This document shows, in pieces, positions 1 to 8,557 of a stretch of DNA of 64,000 bases. Numbering within the stretch: position 1 is the first letter of the stretch; the number at the start of each line of letters is the position of its first letter. The DNA lies in assembly GCA_020636025.1 (NCBI GenBank), contig JACJYQ010000003.1, forward strand, positions 496,001-560,000, given 5' to 3'. The notes beneath the pieces are model-generated. The model was not told where the DNA came from. It ran no database searches and worked only from the letters and a program-made list of their open reading frames with translations. Position numbers and translations under genes: made by a program. This DNA is from Lewinellaceae bacterium (lineage in GTDB: Bacteria; Bacteroidota; Bacteroidia; Chitinophagales; Saprospiraceae).

Positions 1-1496
1 TTGATCTTGCCGATATTGGCCCCGGCAGTACCTTCCAGGGGATCACCGGCCTCTACCAACTCAATCCGACCGGGAATGAGTGGAACTCCGGCAGGGTCGT
101 AATGCGGGAGCATGGAATCGGTGCACTGGCCGCGGTCGGCCATGTAGCGAAGCGCTGTAACAGGGCGTCCGTTGTCGTAATAGCCTTTTATACCCCAGGC
201 GGCAATAGCCGCATCGTGCACGGCGCCTCCCAATATAAGATAGGCTTTTGCGTCATATTCAAGCGTGTCCAGAACGTCGCCTTTCCCATTGAACTTTCTA
301 ACAAAAGCCGGGTGATCCATTACATCATTCAGGATGGTAAACCAGTGGCCGGGTGGTGTTTCGGAACTCGGCCCATCTGCCCAAAACTGAGCAAGTACAC
401 GGGTATAATCGCCTCTCGGGACAAACTCGGGCGTATATGGCTGACCTGTTCTCGGGTTTAAGGTGCGGCCTGTAGCTCCGGTTATGCCGCCATCATTAAA
501 TTTGTAAAAAGCCTTGTATTCATCAATTGTTTGAGGAAAAGGGGTTTGGTTATTCCCAATGGATGCCGGAGAGATGTCCCACATAACGCCATCGGTAGGA
601 TCCAGATGTGAGTTCCAGGAGGCCACCAGGGTGAAATTCCATTTAAATGCTTCCGAAGGGTCGCCGTTCGCGCTGGTATCCAGCATCGGCGGAGGACCCG
701 GGTCGTGATAAACATACCAGTTTTGTCCGGCTCTCATGAAAGTATCCTTGTCTTCCGGTTTTAAGGCGAATGGCACGACATTGCCCCATTCTGGCATCTG
801 AAACACCTGTACTGCGGGAATCGGATTGCCATTTTGGTCAACAGCTCCAGGCCGGTCGAGCGGTTGCCAGCGGTTCACATCCAGAATGGTTGGGTCACCT
901 TTTGTGTTTAAGTCCAGTGGCGGGTTCACCGGCGCGTAATACTGGTTGATGTAATTATTTTGTTCATTGGCCCCATCTGTATTGCTGTAAAAAATGATGC
1001 AATAGCCGAGGTAATTTCCCAGGGCTGCCGGGTCTCCATTTGTATAGTCGGTTGAAAAATTTCCGGTATCATAACCAAGTTCCTCCATGTAGTCGTTGAA
1101 ACGGGTGATGGTGGCGAATGCATTGGGCGACAAAGAGAAGCGGCGGACCAAAATGCGGTATGCAGCATAGCTCATGGCTTTTCTGCGCGCAGCTTCAATA
1201 TCAGCAGGAATAGGCACGCCATCGTACTGGCAGGTATAAGTTCCCAGGGTTTTTCCAAGAAAAAGCGTTTCAGATGTTCCGGTTGTATCGTAAGCAGCCC
1301 AGGCATCGTACATAGCCATGGAAACATGAAACAGATTTCTGGCATTTGCAGGAGGTCTGGCAAAATCTTCTCGTATGCCCTGAAGCATAAGTTCATTCCA
1401 GCGTCGGGCGACTGATTTTTGTGCCGAAACGGTTTGGAAAGCAAAGATGGTTAAGATGAAAAATATGGGGAATCGAAGAAGTACAGGTCTTTTCAT
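1..1496 (-). CDS. Vanadium-dependent haloperoxidase-like protein, 3' end cut off by window
   Basis: An uninterrupted reading frame of 498 codons runs from the ATG at 1496 to the window edge without a stop, so the C-terminus lies outside. Residues 1-26 form a Sec signal peptide ending in VSAQ. The body resembles the vanadium chloroperoxidase/PAP2 family, including a PPGHW segment and the first vanadate-site motif K-x6-RP (K437, R444, P445). The SGH and R-x5-H motifs would lie beyond the edge, so catalysis cannot be confirmed. The protein is probably periplasmic or secreted. A related PAP2 lipoprotein is encoded at 61201-62751. A T9SS tail is possible but cannot be seen. Confidence 0.82.
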   Translation of the reverse strand, partial: MKRPVLLRFPIFFILTIFAFQTVSAQKSVARRWNELMLQGIREDFARPPANARNLFHVSMAMYDAWAAYDTTGTSETLFLGKTLGTYTCQYDGVPIPADIEAARRKAMSYAAYRILVRRFSLSPNAFATITRFNDYMEELGYDTGNFSTDYTNGDPAALGNYLGYCIIFYSNTDGANEQNNYINQYYAPVNPPLDLNTKGDPTILDVNRWQPLDRPGAVDQNGNPIPAVQVFQMPEWGNVVPFALKPEDKDTFMRAGQNWYVYHDPGPPPMLDTSANGDPSEAFKWNFTLVASWNSHLDPTDGVMWDISPASIGNNQTPFPQTIDEYKAFYKFNDGGITGATGRTLNPRTGQPYTPEFVPRGDYTRVLAQFWADGPSSETPPGHWFTILNDVMDHPAFVRKFNGKGDVLDTLEYDAKAYLILGGAVHDAAIAAWGIKGYYDNGRPVTALRYMADRGQCTDSMLPHYDPAGVPLIPGRIELVEAGDPLEGTAGANIGKI

Positions 1497-1682
1497 TAGC
1501 GAATGATTTCAGCAATTTTGCTTTTACGCCTCAAATATGCGATTGAAATGCAAGTGTTGACTTAGAATACTATTAAAAAAAATAGCAGATTGCCCAAAAA
1601 ACTGCCTGAGGAAGCAGACTTTTGCAAAAGGCGGGGACAATTGCGCATCTGTTCGCACCCCGGCTTACAAAAGATATTCTAT

Positions 1683-2183
1683 ATGCAAATACTCAACCAT
1701 CGCCAGATCAGCCAGAAAATAAAACGGATCGCTATTGAAATACTGGAGCACAACTATGGTGAATCGGAAGTTATCCTGGCAGGCTTAAATAATAACGGAC
1801 TCGGTTTTGCCCGATTACTGCTGGCAGAGTTGAAACCAATTTGTCCCAAAAATACCAGCATTACGCTCACCGGCATCCGACTCAATCCGGCAAATCCGGT
1901 GGAATACGATCCGGTTATAGAACTGGGGGAAGAAGCGCTTCGAAACAAACCTGTTATCATTGTGGATGACGTAGCCAATACAGGCCGAACCATTTTTTAT
2001 GCTGTACAGCCACTGTTGAAAGTTTTACCCAAAAGAGTGGAAGTCGCGGTGCTGGTAGATCGCAAACACAAGTCATTCCCTATAAAAGCCGACTACGTTG
2101 GACTTTCTCTGGCGACTACAGTACTGGACAACATCGATGTAAATATTCTGGATGTAGATCAGATGGTTGTAAATCTACTTTGA
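1683..2183 (+). CDS. PyrR-like phosphoribosyltransferase
   Basis: The product is a 166-residue type I phosphoribosyltransferase. It has the PRPP loop VIIVDDVANTGRT, followed by LVDRKHKSFPIKADYVG, which closely matches PyrR (uracil phosphoribosyltransferase / pyrimidine attenuation regulator). The frame is open further upstream to a TTG at 1590, but homology begins at the ATG at 1683 (MQILNHRQISQKI), so that start is preferred. PyrR proteins are usually near 180 residues. An RNA-binding attenuator role is not assured in Bacteroidota; uracil salvage or a general PRPP-binding role are alternatives. It lies immediately upstream of parE in the same direction, separated by an AT-rich gap with a promoter-like box. 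Confidence 0.85.
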   Translation: MQILNHRQISQKIKRIAIEILEHNYGESEVILAGLNNNGLGFARLLLAELKPICPKNTSITLTGIRLNPANPVEYDPVIELGEEALRNKPVIIVDDVANTGRTIFYAVQPLLKVLPKRVEVAVLVDRKHKSFPIKADYVGLSLATTVLDNIDVNILDVDQMVVNLL

Positions 2184-2216
2184 TATTTTTTGTTTTAAAT
2201 ATAAAATAATTTGTTT

Positions 2217-2224
2217 TAAATTTG
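2217..2224 (+). promoter_or_regulatory. Candidate -7 box upstream of parE
   Basis: TAAATTTG is an exact match to the Bacteroidota -7 consensus TAnnTTTG. It lies in a very AT-rich gap between the PyrR-like gene and parE. TTTG at 2189-2192 could be the -33 element, but the 24-base spacer is longer than usual. Transcription from here would give a leader of about 120 bases before the preferred parE start. Confidence 0.4.
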
Positions 2225-2350
2225 CGTGAGTAGCTGTATTATTTTTCAATCGGTTAAATCTCACGTATTTTGGGCGCAAATATCAATTCAACAAACAGGA
2301 GCAAGAAAACCGGGCAACAGGTCCGGAAGGGTAAAAAACCGCAAAAAGAG

Positions 2351-4258
2351 ATGGTGGAAAATACTTATACGGAAGATCAGATTAAAACCCTCGACTGGCG
2401 CGAACACATACGCTTACGTCCGGGTATGTACATAGGCAAGCTCGGAGACGGGTCATCGGCCGATGATGGGATTTATGTGCTTTTGAAGGAGGTGATCGAC
2501 AACTGCATTGACGAGTTTGCCATGGGTTTTGGCAAGCATATCGACATCGATATCAATGAACACGGGGTAACTGTTCGCGATTATGGCCGCGGCATTCCGC
2601 TTGGCAAAGTGGTAGATGTTGTTTCCAAGATCAATACCGGTGCTAAATATGACAGCAAGGCCTTTAAGAAGTCGGTGGGTTTGAATGGGGTAGGTACAAA
2701 GGCTGTAAATGCATTGTCTGAGTATTTTAAAGTGACCGCTTTCCGCGAGGGTAAAGCAAAAACGGCAGAATTCAGCTTTGGTAATTTAAAGCAGGAAAGC
2801 AAACTGATCAGCAGCAAAGAAGATAATGGCACACTGATCACCTTCAAGCCGGATAACGGGCTCTTCAGAAATTTTCGCTGGCAACATGAATACATTGAAC
2901 AGCAGCTTTGGAATTATGCTTATTTGAATGCCGGGCTGAGGATCAATTTCAACAACAAGACCTTTGTTTCCAAGAACGGGCTGCTTGATCTGCTGTCCAA
3001 AAAAACAGGATCGGAGGAAACCCGTTACCCCATTATTCACCTGAGAGGGGAGGATGTAGAAATTGCTATCACGCATGGAAACCATTACGGTGAGCAATAC
3101 TATTCATTTGTAAATGGTCAGAATACAACGCAGGGTGGTACCCACCTCAATGCTTTTCGCGAAGCCTTGATAAAAGTCGTTCGCGGACATTTCAAGAAAG
3201 ATTTTGACGCTAAGGACATTCGTGAGAGCATCATTGCCGCGGTGAGTGTGCGCGTGGAAGAACCTGTTTTTGAAAGTCAGACCAAAACCCGGCTTGGCTC
3301 AGAAAGGATGTCGCCCGACGGCCCGGCGATGCGAACGTTTATGGCAGATTTTCTGGGGAAAGAGCTGGATGATTTCCTGCACAAACACCCGGATGACGCC
3401 AAAGCTATGTTGGCGCGTATTCAGCAGAGCGAACGGGAGCGCAAGGATATGGCCGGTATCAAAAAAGTGGCCAACCAGCGCGCCAAAGCCGCCAATCTGC
3501 ACAATAAGAAATTGCGTGACTGCCGCTTCCATTTGAATGAAAAAGGTGACGAAGATGTGAAACGTCAAACCACCATATTTATCACGGAGGGTGACTCGGC
3601 AAGTGGTTCTATCACCAAAGCCCGCAATGTGGATTCCCAGGCGGTATTTTCACTGCGTGGTAAGCCCCTGAATTGCTACGGACTCACCAAAAAGATCGTG
3701 TACCAGAATGAGGAGTTCAACCTCCTGCAACACGCTCTGAACATCGAGGACTCCCTCGATGATCTTCGCTACAACCGCGTGGTAATTGCAACAGATGCCG
3801 ATGTAGATGGCATGCACATCCGACTCCTAATGCTCACCTTTTTCCTGCAGTTCTTCCCGGATCTGGTGAGAAACGGGCATTTATACATCCTGGATACGCC
3901 ACTTTTCAGGGTAAGAGATAAGCAACAAACCTTCTATTGTTATTCAGAGGCCGAAAAGCAAGGAGCTATTCAAAAGCTTCGCGGCAAACCGGAAATCACC
4001 CGCTTTAAAGGTCTTGGTGAGATCAGCCCCAACGAATTTGGCGCCTTTATCGGAGAAGACATACGCCTCGATCCAGTTATCCTGCCCGAAGACACCAACC
4101 TGGATCATGTGTTAAACTACTACATGGGAAAAAACACCCCCGAGCGCCAGGAGTTTATCATAGGCAATCTCCGGGTAGAGTTGGATATGATTGATAAACA
4201 AGAAGAAAATACTGGAGAAGAGGAACTGGCAGAAGATAATGCACCAATGAACCAATGA
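2351..4258 (+). CDS. parE: DNA topoisomerase IV subunit B (type IIA topoisomerase ATPase/TOPRIM subunit)
   Basis: The product of 635 residues shows the GHKL ATPase fold: the LRPGMYIG segment, EVIDNCIDE, DYGRGIP and GLNGVGTKAVNALS. It continues with the transducer domain and the TOPRIM domain (ITEGDSASGS and the DADVDG acidic motif). The EGDSASGS and RNVDSQAV residues fit ParE better than GyrB, which usually has EGDSAGG. With ParC it would decatenate daughter chromosomes; parC is not adjacent here, unlike in many Bacteroidota. The frame is open to a TTG at 2270, but family N-termini match MVENTYTEDQIKTLDW, so ATG 2351 is chosen. The last codons (PMNQ-stop) lie inside the downstream inverted repeat. 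Confidence 0.93.
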   Translation: MVENTYTEDQIKTLDWREHIRLRPGMYIGKLGDGSSADDGIYVLLKEVIDNCIDEFAMGFGKHIDIDINEHGVTVRDYGRGIPLGKVVDVVSKINTGAKYDSKAFKKSVGLNGVGTKAVNALSEYFKVTAFREGKAKTAEFSFGNLKQESKLISSKEDNGTLITFKPDNGLFRNFRWQHEYIEQQLWNYAYLNAGLRINFNNKTFVSKNGLLDLLSKKTGSEETRYPIIHLRGEDVEIAITHGNHYGEQYYSFVNGQNTTQGGTHLNAFREALIKVVRGHFKKDFDAKDIRESIIAAVSVRVEEPVFESQTKTRLGSERMSPDGPAMRTFMADFLGKELDDFLHKHPDDAKAMLARIQQSERERKDMAGIKKVANQRAKAANLHNKKLRDCRFHLNEKGDEDVKRQTTIFITEGDSASGSITKARNVDSQAVFSLRGKPLNCYGLTKKIVYQNEEFNLLQHALNIEDSLDDLRYNRVVIATDADVDGMHIRLLMLTFFLQFFPDLVRNGHLYILDTPLFRVRDKQQTFYCYSEAEKQGAIQKLRGKPEITRFKGLGEISPNEFGAFIGEDIRLDPVILPEDTNLDHVLNYYMGKNTPERQEFIIGNLRVELDMIDKQEENTGEEELAEDNAPMNQ

Positions 4259-4404
4259 TCAATGCGCAATGTACCAATGTATCAATGCTAAATATTTCAT
4301 TGAGTTAATCTGGCGTTGAATCTTGTGTTCATTTGCAAGTTGCGCATTGATCATTGGTACATTGGTACATTGATACATTGGTACATTGATACATTAATTC
4401 ATTG
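4243..4404. repeat. Word-type inverted repeat between convergent parE and desaturase
   Basis: The gap is built of variants of CCAATG/ATCAATG on the left and their complements on the right. The best arms are an 18-base perfect pair, 4252-4269 and 4340-4357, with about 70 bases between. The right side continues as tandem GGTACATTGATACATT words. The stop codons of both flanking genes (4256-4258 and 4394-4396) lie inside the repeat. A bidirectional terminator is the likely role. Confidence 0.8.
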
Positions 4405-5440
4405 CTTTCCGACTATACTTCCGCATATAGTCTCTAAAGGAAATCATGCGTTGCTGATCTTCGTCCCACAGTTTATTAAAAACACATTTCAGGCTTTCCT
4501 TGAAAGTGATGCTGTTGGCCACTTTTTCCATAATGGGGTTTTCGTGGTGACAGCGGGCCAGCTCGTAATTGGGTACCAGTGGATTCAGGTGGTGAATGTG
4601 GTGGTATCCGATGTTGCCGGTAAGCCAGTGGAAAACGCGTGGAAGTTTGTAATAAGTACTTCCCTGAACAGCTGCCTGGATGTAATCCCACTTTTCTTTC
4701 CATTGCTTGTAGGCAGTTTCATGCTGATGTTGTACATAAAAGAACCAGATGGCGATGATGCCAAATGCGGCGATTATGGGCAGTTGAACCAGTAAGAATG
4801 CTTCAAAGCCAAGGAAATAAATGATTGATGCGTGTACGGCAATGAGCATGAGGTTATTGAACCAAAGCGCCCGGTGCGCATGTTCCCAGCCTTTCAGTCG
4901 TATAATCGGAAGACGGTTGTTCACGAAGATGTACCAGATTGGTCCGATGATGAACAGAATGGGTGCGCTGCGATAGAAGGCATACTGGATCTTTCTCCAG
5001 CGTGGCAGTGCTTTAAATTCATTAACAGTGAGCAATTCAATATCTCCAATGTCGCGGTGTTCCCACAGAATGCCGTTGTGGCCATGGTGGAAGTTATGGC
5101 TCTTGGCCCAGTAGCGGTATGGAATAAAACTCAGATAACTACAGATTTGACCGATTATGTCATTTGCTTTCCTGGATGTGGTGAATGACTGGTGCCCGCA
5201 ATCATGCTGGATGATAAAAATGCGCACAAGAAAGAAGGCATTCACGAGCACCAAGGGCAACACCAGCCAATAGGATACGTCGATCAGGAAATACATCGCG
5301 ATCCAGATGGCGATAAAAGGACCGAAGGATGTAATTATTTGAGTTATGGCTTTTCTAGTATTCGGAAGTTGATAAGACTTTACGATGGCGGGCAATTGCT
5401 TTAGAATTGCCGGATCGTATTTCTGAATAAATTCACCCAT
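4394..5440 (-). CDS. Fatty acid desaturase (membrane di-iron)
   Basis: This integral-membrane desaturase of 348 residues has the three histidine boxes of the membrane FA_desaturase family: HDCGH (79-83), HNFHH (115-119) and HHIHH (280-284). Hydrophobic segments lie near 35-75, 160-180 and 195-235. It would introduce a double bond into acyl chains using O2 and electrons from a ferredoxin or cytochrome donor. The box spacing resembles delta-12/omega-3-type bacterial desaturases; regiospecificity cannot be read from sequence. It is monocistronic and convergent with parE. Its stop lies within the shared inverted repeat. Confidence 0.9.
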   Translation of the reverse strand: MGEFIQKYDPAILKQLPAIVKSYQLPNTRKAITQIITSFGPFIAIWIAMYFLIDVSYWLVLPLVLVNAFFLVRIFIIQHDCGHQSFTTSRKANDIIGQICSYLSFIPYRYWAKSHNFHHGHNGILWEHRDIGDIELLTVNEFKALPRWRKIQYAFYRSAPILFIIGPIWYIFVNNRLPIIRLKGWEHAHRALWFNNLMLIAVHASIIYFLGFEAFLLVQLPIIAAFGIIAIWFFYVQHQHETAYKQWKEKWDYIQAAVQGSTYYKLPRVFHWLTGNIGYHHIHHLNPLVPNYELARCHHENPIMEKVANSITFKESLKCVFNKLWDEDQQRMISFRDYMRKYSRKAMN

Positions 5441-5542
5441 TTGATTTATTGCAATAAGTTTATTCTCCTGAGAGAAAGTGAAAAGATTTTCATAGAAGCA
5501 GGATTACTTCTCATTGAAAATCAAAAATTTGGGAATGAAAAC

Positions 5543-5577
5543 AAAAATGCCAAGCGAAAGTTTTGCCTGGCATTTTT
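5543..5577 (-). terminator. Bidirectional hairpin terminator
   Basis: Arms AAAAATGCCAAGC (5543-5555) and GCCTGGCATTTTT (5565-5577) form a stem with one mismatch, flanked by A- and T-runs on both sides. It follows the stop of the secreted metzincin-like gene on the minus strand. Confidence 0.75.
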
Positions 5578-5631
5578 GGTAAGTCGACGTAAAAGTCTCT
5601 CTTTTTGCTGGAAATCAAATGGTGATTTCTA

Positions 5632-7425
5632 TCAATTCTGCGAATTTTTTACAAACCGCATGGACCATTGTTGTCTGGAATCATACAATTTTATGGCGTA
5701 AACGCCACTTGGAAGCTTGGTTAAAGTCTTAGAAATCCAGTTGCTTCCTTTTCCCAGGGCAACAGTACTTGCGCTTAATATCCTGCCATTTTGGTCAATG
5801 ATTTCCAAAATACCATCAAATTCATAAGGAAAGTCACAGCGGATTTCTAAGGTGTTGCCGGCGACAGGATTGGGCATTACACGTATTTGCGGGACATCAG
5901 ATTTCAGTTCTACCGATTCAATGCCCAGGTAAGCTTTTTGGTCATCAAAGTCTGTTTGGCTCAGTCGATAATAGTTTGTACCCGGAAATGGTGATCTGTC
6001 AAGCCAGTGATAGCTTCCGCCGGTAGCACTGTTTTGGGCAGCAAGATCAATAAGCTTGTCAAAATGGATGCCATCAGCTGATCGTTCGATGCTGAAGAAT
6101 TCATTGTCTTTTTCCGATTGTGTAACCCAGGACAACTCCACTTCATGTTCGTTGATAATTTTTGCCTGGAATGAGCTAAGCGTTACGGGTAGACTGATAT
6201 CGTATGCATAATCCATACATTCCATGTCCTTGGTATTGATGGCATTGCAACAACTTGGGTTCATGTTATTATCCGGGTAGTCATCTGGATCCAGATGATC
6301 CATGCGGTAAACATGGGTGAGTTCATGGGTTAACACCTGTTCATATTGGCTGGTCGAGAGGCAACTTTCTACGCCTTCGTTTACCACTACATAGCCATAT
6401 CGCGCACTGCGCCAGTTTTGGCCATCGTACATGTGTTGCACAGATGATGATGTGTAAGAGCCTCCGAAAGCGAGTGTGCCCGAGCAGCCGGATAATGGCG
6501 GAATTTCGTCGCAAGGGTCGTCAAAAAAGATCAGGGCTGACTGTGTTCCGTTGAGGTCGCTTAGGCAAAAATTTATGAAATCGGTGCCAACCGCTCCGTC
6601 AGAGCAATCTGGATCAAATGAAACGGGACCTGCATCGGAAGGACTGATCCCGGTGTAATTGCCCAATGCAGCCAGAATATCAGGAAAATATATGCTGCTC
6701 CAATCTGTTGGAACATTGCTGTCGTCGTAATAGATGGGGACTGCTGCATCTTCCCAGCGAGCCAGATAGCTTGAGTTGCCCAGCATAAAATCACAGCCTG
6801 TTGGAACGCTGCGCTCCACGGACGGAATTGCATCAATGAGAAGTTCTGCGCGAGCCGAACTTGCATTCCAGGTTTGTCCGGGTGTTTGTTGGTATTGCTG
6901 AAGGCTTTCCAACAACGGAGCCGAGTGGTAAACCATTAATGGCTCAATCGGAGGCATTCCTGCCGGAGAAATCACTTCAATGCCACGTCCTCCAATTGGA
7001 ACAAGGTATTCGTCGGCACCGTTGACTACTTGCTCGAAAACGTAATAGGAAAGCATAACCGGTTCCCAAACGCCAGCTTTTTGCCGAAGAAACAGCAAAT
7101 ACTTTTTACCCGGTTCAGGTGCAAAATCGCCGGCTATATCAAAATCATAATCGCCCAGCCCATAGGATTTGGCACGGACAGTAAACATATCGCCCTGTTG
7201 GAATGTGCCTTTTACCGGCTCGATTACCTGAAATTGTGCATCCTGGAAACGAAAATCACCTTGCTGTGTGGTGGATTTTTGAACTGCGTGCGCCAGAACC
7301 ACAGCATCGCTGTTATCGCTGGTAATCGCCAGATTAGGATACGGAACAATGGAAGTCGCCTGAAGAACTGTGGCGCAAAAAAGGAAGAATAGGCAGTTTG
7401 CAAAAGCAGTGTTGAACTTGCGCAT
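5632..7425 (-). CDS. Secreted metzincin-like zinc protease with T9SS sorting domain
   Basis: The 597-residue exported protein starts at the ATG at 7425, which begins a good signal peptide (MRKFNTAFANCLFFLFCATV); the longer frame to 7518 adds nothing family-like. HELTHVYRMDH at 367-377 has the metzincin spacing (H, E, H and H at 1, 2, 5 and 11), with Arg replacing the usual Gly. A NNMNP segment follows and could hold the Met-turn. Residues from about 425 form a fibronectin-like region (SLPVTLSSFQAKIINEHEVE) common before T9SS tails. The last ~85 residues are a type-A sorting domain (RVMPNPVAGN ... LPSGVYAIKL). The product is predicted to be cell-surface or secreted. Substrate is unknown. Confidence 0.82.
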   Translation of the reverse strand: MRKFNTAFANCLFFLFCATVLQATSIVPYPNLAITSDNSDAVVLAHAVQKSTTQQGDFRFQDAQFQVIEPVKGTFQQGDMFTVRAKSYGLGDYDFDIAGDFAPEPGKKYLLFLRQKAGVWEPVMLSYYVFEQVVNGADEYLVPIGGRGIEVISPAGMPPIEPLMVYHSAPLLESLQQYQQTPGQTWNASSARAELLIDAIPSVERSVPTGCDFMLGNSSYLARWEDAAVPIYYDDSNVPTDWSSIYFPDILAALGNYTGISPSDAGPVSFDPDCSDGAVGTDFINFCLSDLNGTQSALIFFDDPCDEIPPLSGCSGTLAFGGSYTSSSVQHMYDGQNWRSARYGYVVVNEGVESCLSTSQYEQVLTHELTHVYRMDHLDPDDYPDNNMNPSCCNAINTKDMECMDYAYDISLPVTLSSFQAKIINEHEVELSWVTQSEKDNEFFSIERSADGIHFDKLIDLAAQNSATGGSYHWLDRSPFPGTNYYRLSQTDFDDQKAYLGIESVELKSDVPQIRVMPNPVAGNTLEIRCDFPYEFDGILEIIDQNGRILSASTVALGKGSNWISKTLTKLPSGVYAIKLYDSRQQWSMRFVKNSQN

Positions 7426-7472
7426 GATTAAACTTTTAAAATGAAGAACATACGGGATTAAGGAGGATACTA

Positions 7473-7500
7473 CAAATCTACAAAAATGTTCTCCTGTCAA
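7473..7500 (-). promoter_or_regulatory. Candidate -33/-7 promoter for the metzincin-like gene
   Basis: On the minus strand, TTG (7498-7500) is followed after 17 bases by TAGATTTG (7473-7480), an exact TAnnTTTG box. It sits 48 bases upstream of the chosen start codon, consistent with a short leader. Confidence 0.5.
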
Positions 7501-7733
7501 TTGAACCGCTAATTTCAATATTATATTAGAAAATCTGTTAACTGGTAAGCTTTTTTACTGCTTAATTTTCATATAAAGCCAGTCAACCGCTACAGAAATT
7601 CATTGTTACACTGCATTTGAAATTCATTTAAGGTCGCTGTTGAAATCTTAAAAGGAGCTTAAACTGCCTTTAAAACGGTTGCCGAAAAGCTTGTACAATT
7701 TGAGCAGGCGTTTTCAAAATAAAACTTTACAAC

Positions 7734-8423
7734 ATGACTAAAATTCAACTTTTTTCCGCTCTATTTATCTTTTTTTCTCTGTCGCTTTTTTCCCAAAATC
7801 AATTTACTGTCCAGGCGGGTGTGGGGTCCTATTCCACCCCAGGTACCATGACCAATTCCGAAGTATCTGATCAGGGAACGGTGTTTCTATATGAATCCGG
7901 TAATGTCCCCGATTTTATATCTGGACCGTCCGTTGTATTAGGGTATCAGTATCATCTTACCAAACGTTTTGGTGTTGGCGCACAGGTCTCCTTTATGTCA
8001 GCAAACGGAACTATGGACAAAGAGGCCTTTTTTAGCCACTCAAGCAATAATGCTCCGTCTTCAACGGTCAGTCTTGCTTACAAGCGCTCGTTGTACGGTG
8101 TTCAGACAAATGCCCTGGCCTGGCTGAATCTCATGCCAAAGAATGCTGCAGATTTGCAATTAGGTGCCGGTATCGCACACGTGTACAGGAGTCAAAATTA
8201 CCGCTCCTTTTATACGCTTGATTTTGACAATCAGATGCAAGGTCATTTTTTTAATGAAACCTACACAGATGAATCAAAGAATGCCATTGGATTGGCTTTT
8301 GCCGCTCAAATCAGCATACCATTGACATCCCACTGGCAAATCACCGGAGGTGGTTCTGCAAACTTTTACAGGAATGAAGACCTCTTTGCCACGCTGAGTG
8401 CTGGTGTTGGCTACATCTGGTAG
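7734..8423 (+). CDS. Outer-membrane beta-barrel protein
   Basis: The 229-residue protein begins with a signal peptide ending ...LSLFSQN. The mature part alternates polar and aromatic residues, has repeated glycine-rich turns, and ends in an aromatic residue (SAGVGYIW), typical of small OmpA-like or OmpW-like eight-stranded barrels. No catalytic motif is visible. It is preceded by a 200-base AT-rich gap and followed by a hairpin before uvrC. Its function is unknown; it is most likely a structural or pore-type outer-membrane protein. Confidence 0.7.
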   Translation: MTKIQLFSALFIFFSLSLFSQNQFTVQAGVGSYSTPGTMTNSEVSDQGTVFLYESGNVPDFISGPSVVLGYQYHLTKRFGVGAQVSFMSANGTMDKEAFFSHSSNNAPSSTVSLAYKRSLYGVQTNALAWLNLMPKNAADLQLGAGIAHVYRSQNYRSFYTLDFDNQMQGHFFNETYTDESKNAIGLAFAAQISIPLTSHWQITGGGSANFYRNEDLFATLSAGVGYIW

Positions 8424-8480
8424 TTTTCGCCCCCAATTACAAAGACGGATAATATCATTAGCCTTAAATTCGCCGCGGCT

Positions 8481-8547
8481 AATTATGAATTATGAGTTAT
8501 GAATTATTACAGCCATTCATAACTCATAATTCATAATTCATAATTCA
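8481..8547. repeat. ATTATGA-word hairpin directly upstream of uvrC
   Basis: Left arm words AATTATGAATTATGAGTTATG pair with the complementary words on the right, giving a stem of about 24 bp. The right end is only ten bases before the uvrC ATG. Unlike the other repeats of this type, it lies between two genes in the same orientation. It could end the barrel-protein transcript or occlude the uvrC start region. Confidence 0.75.
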
Positions 8548-8557
8548 GCAAGCTGTA

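Noticed and set aside
482..1444. Three short minus-strand frames at the left end.
   Set aside because: They are in other frames; a single uninterrupted frame from 1496 to the window edge encodes a haloperoxidase-like protein.
5441..5701. An 86-codon frame in the gap after the desaturase gene.
   Set aside because: It crosses a bidirectional terminator and the 3' end of the metzincin-like gene and has no coding features.
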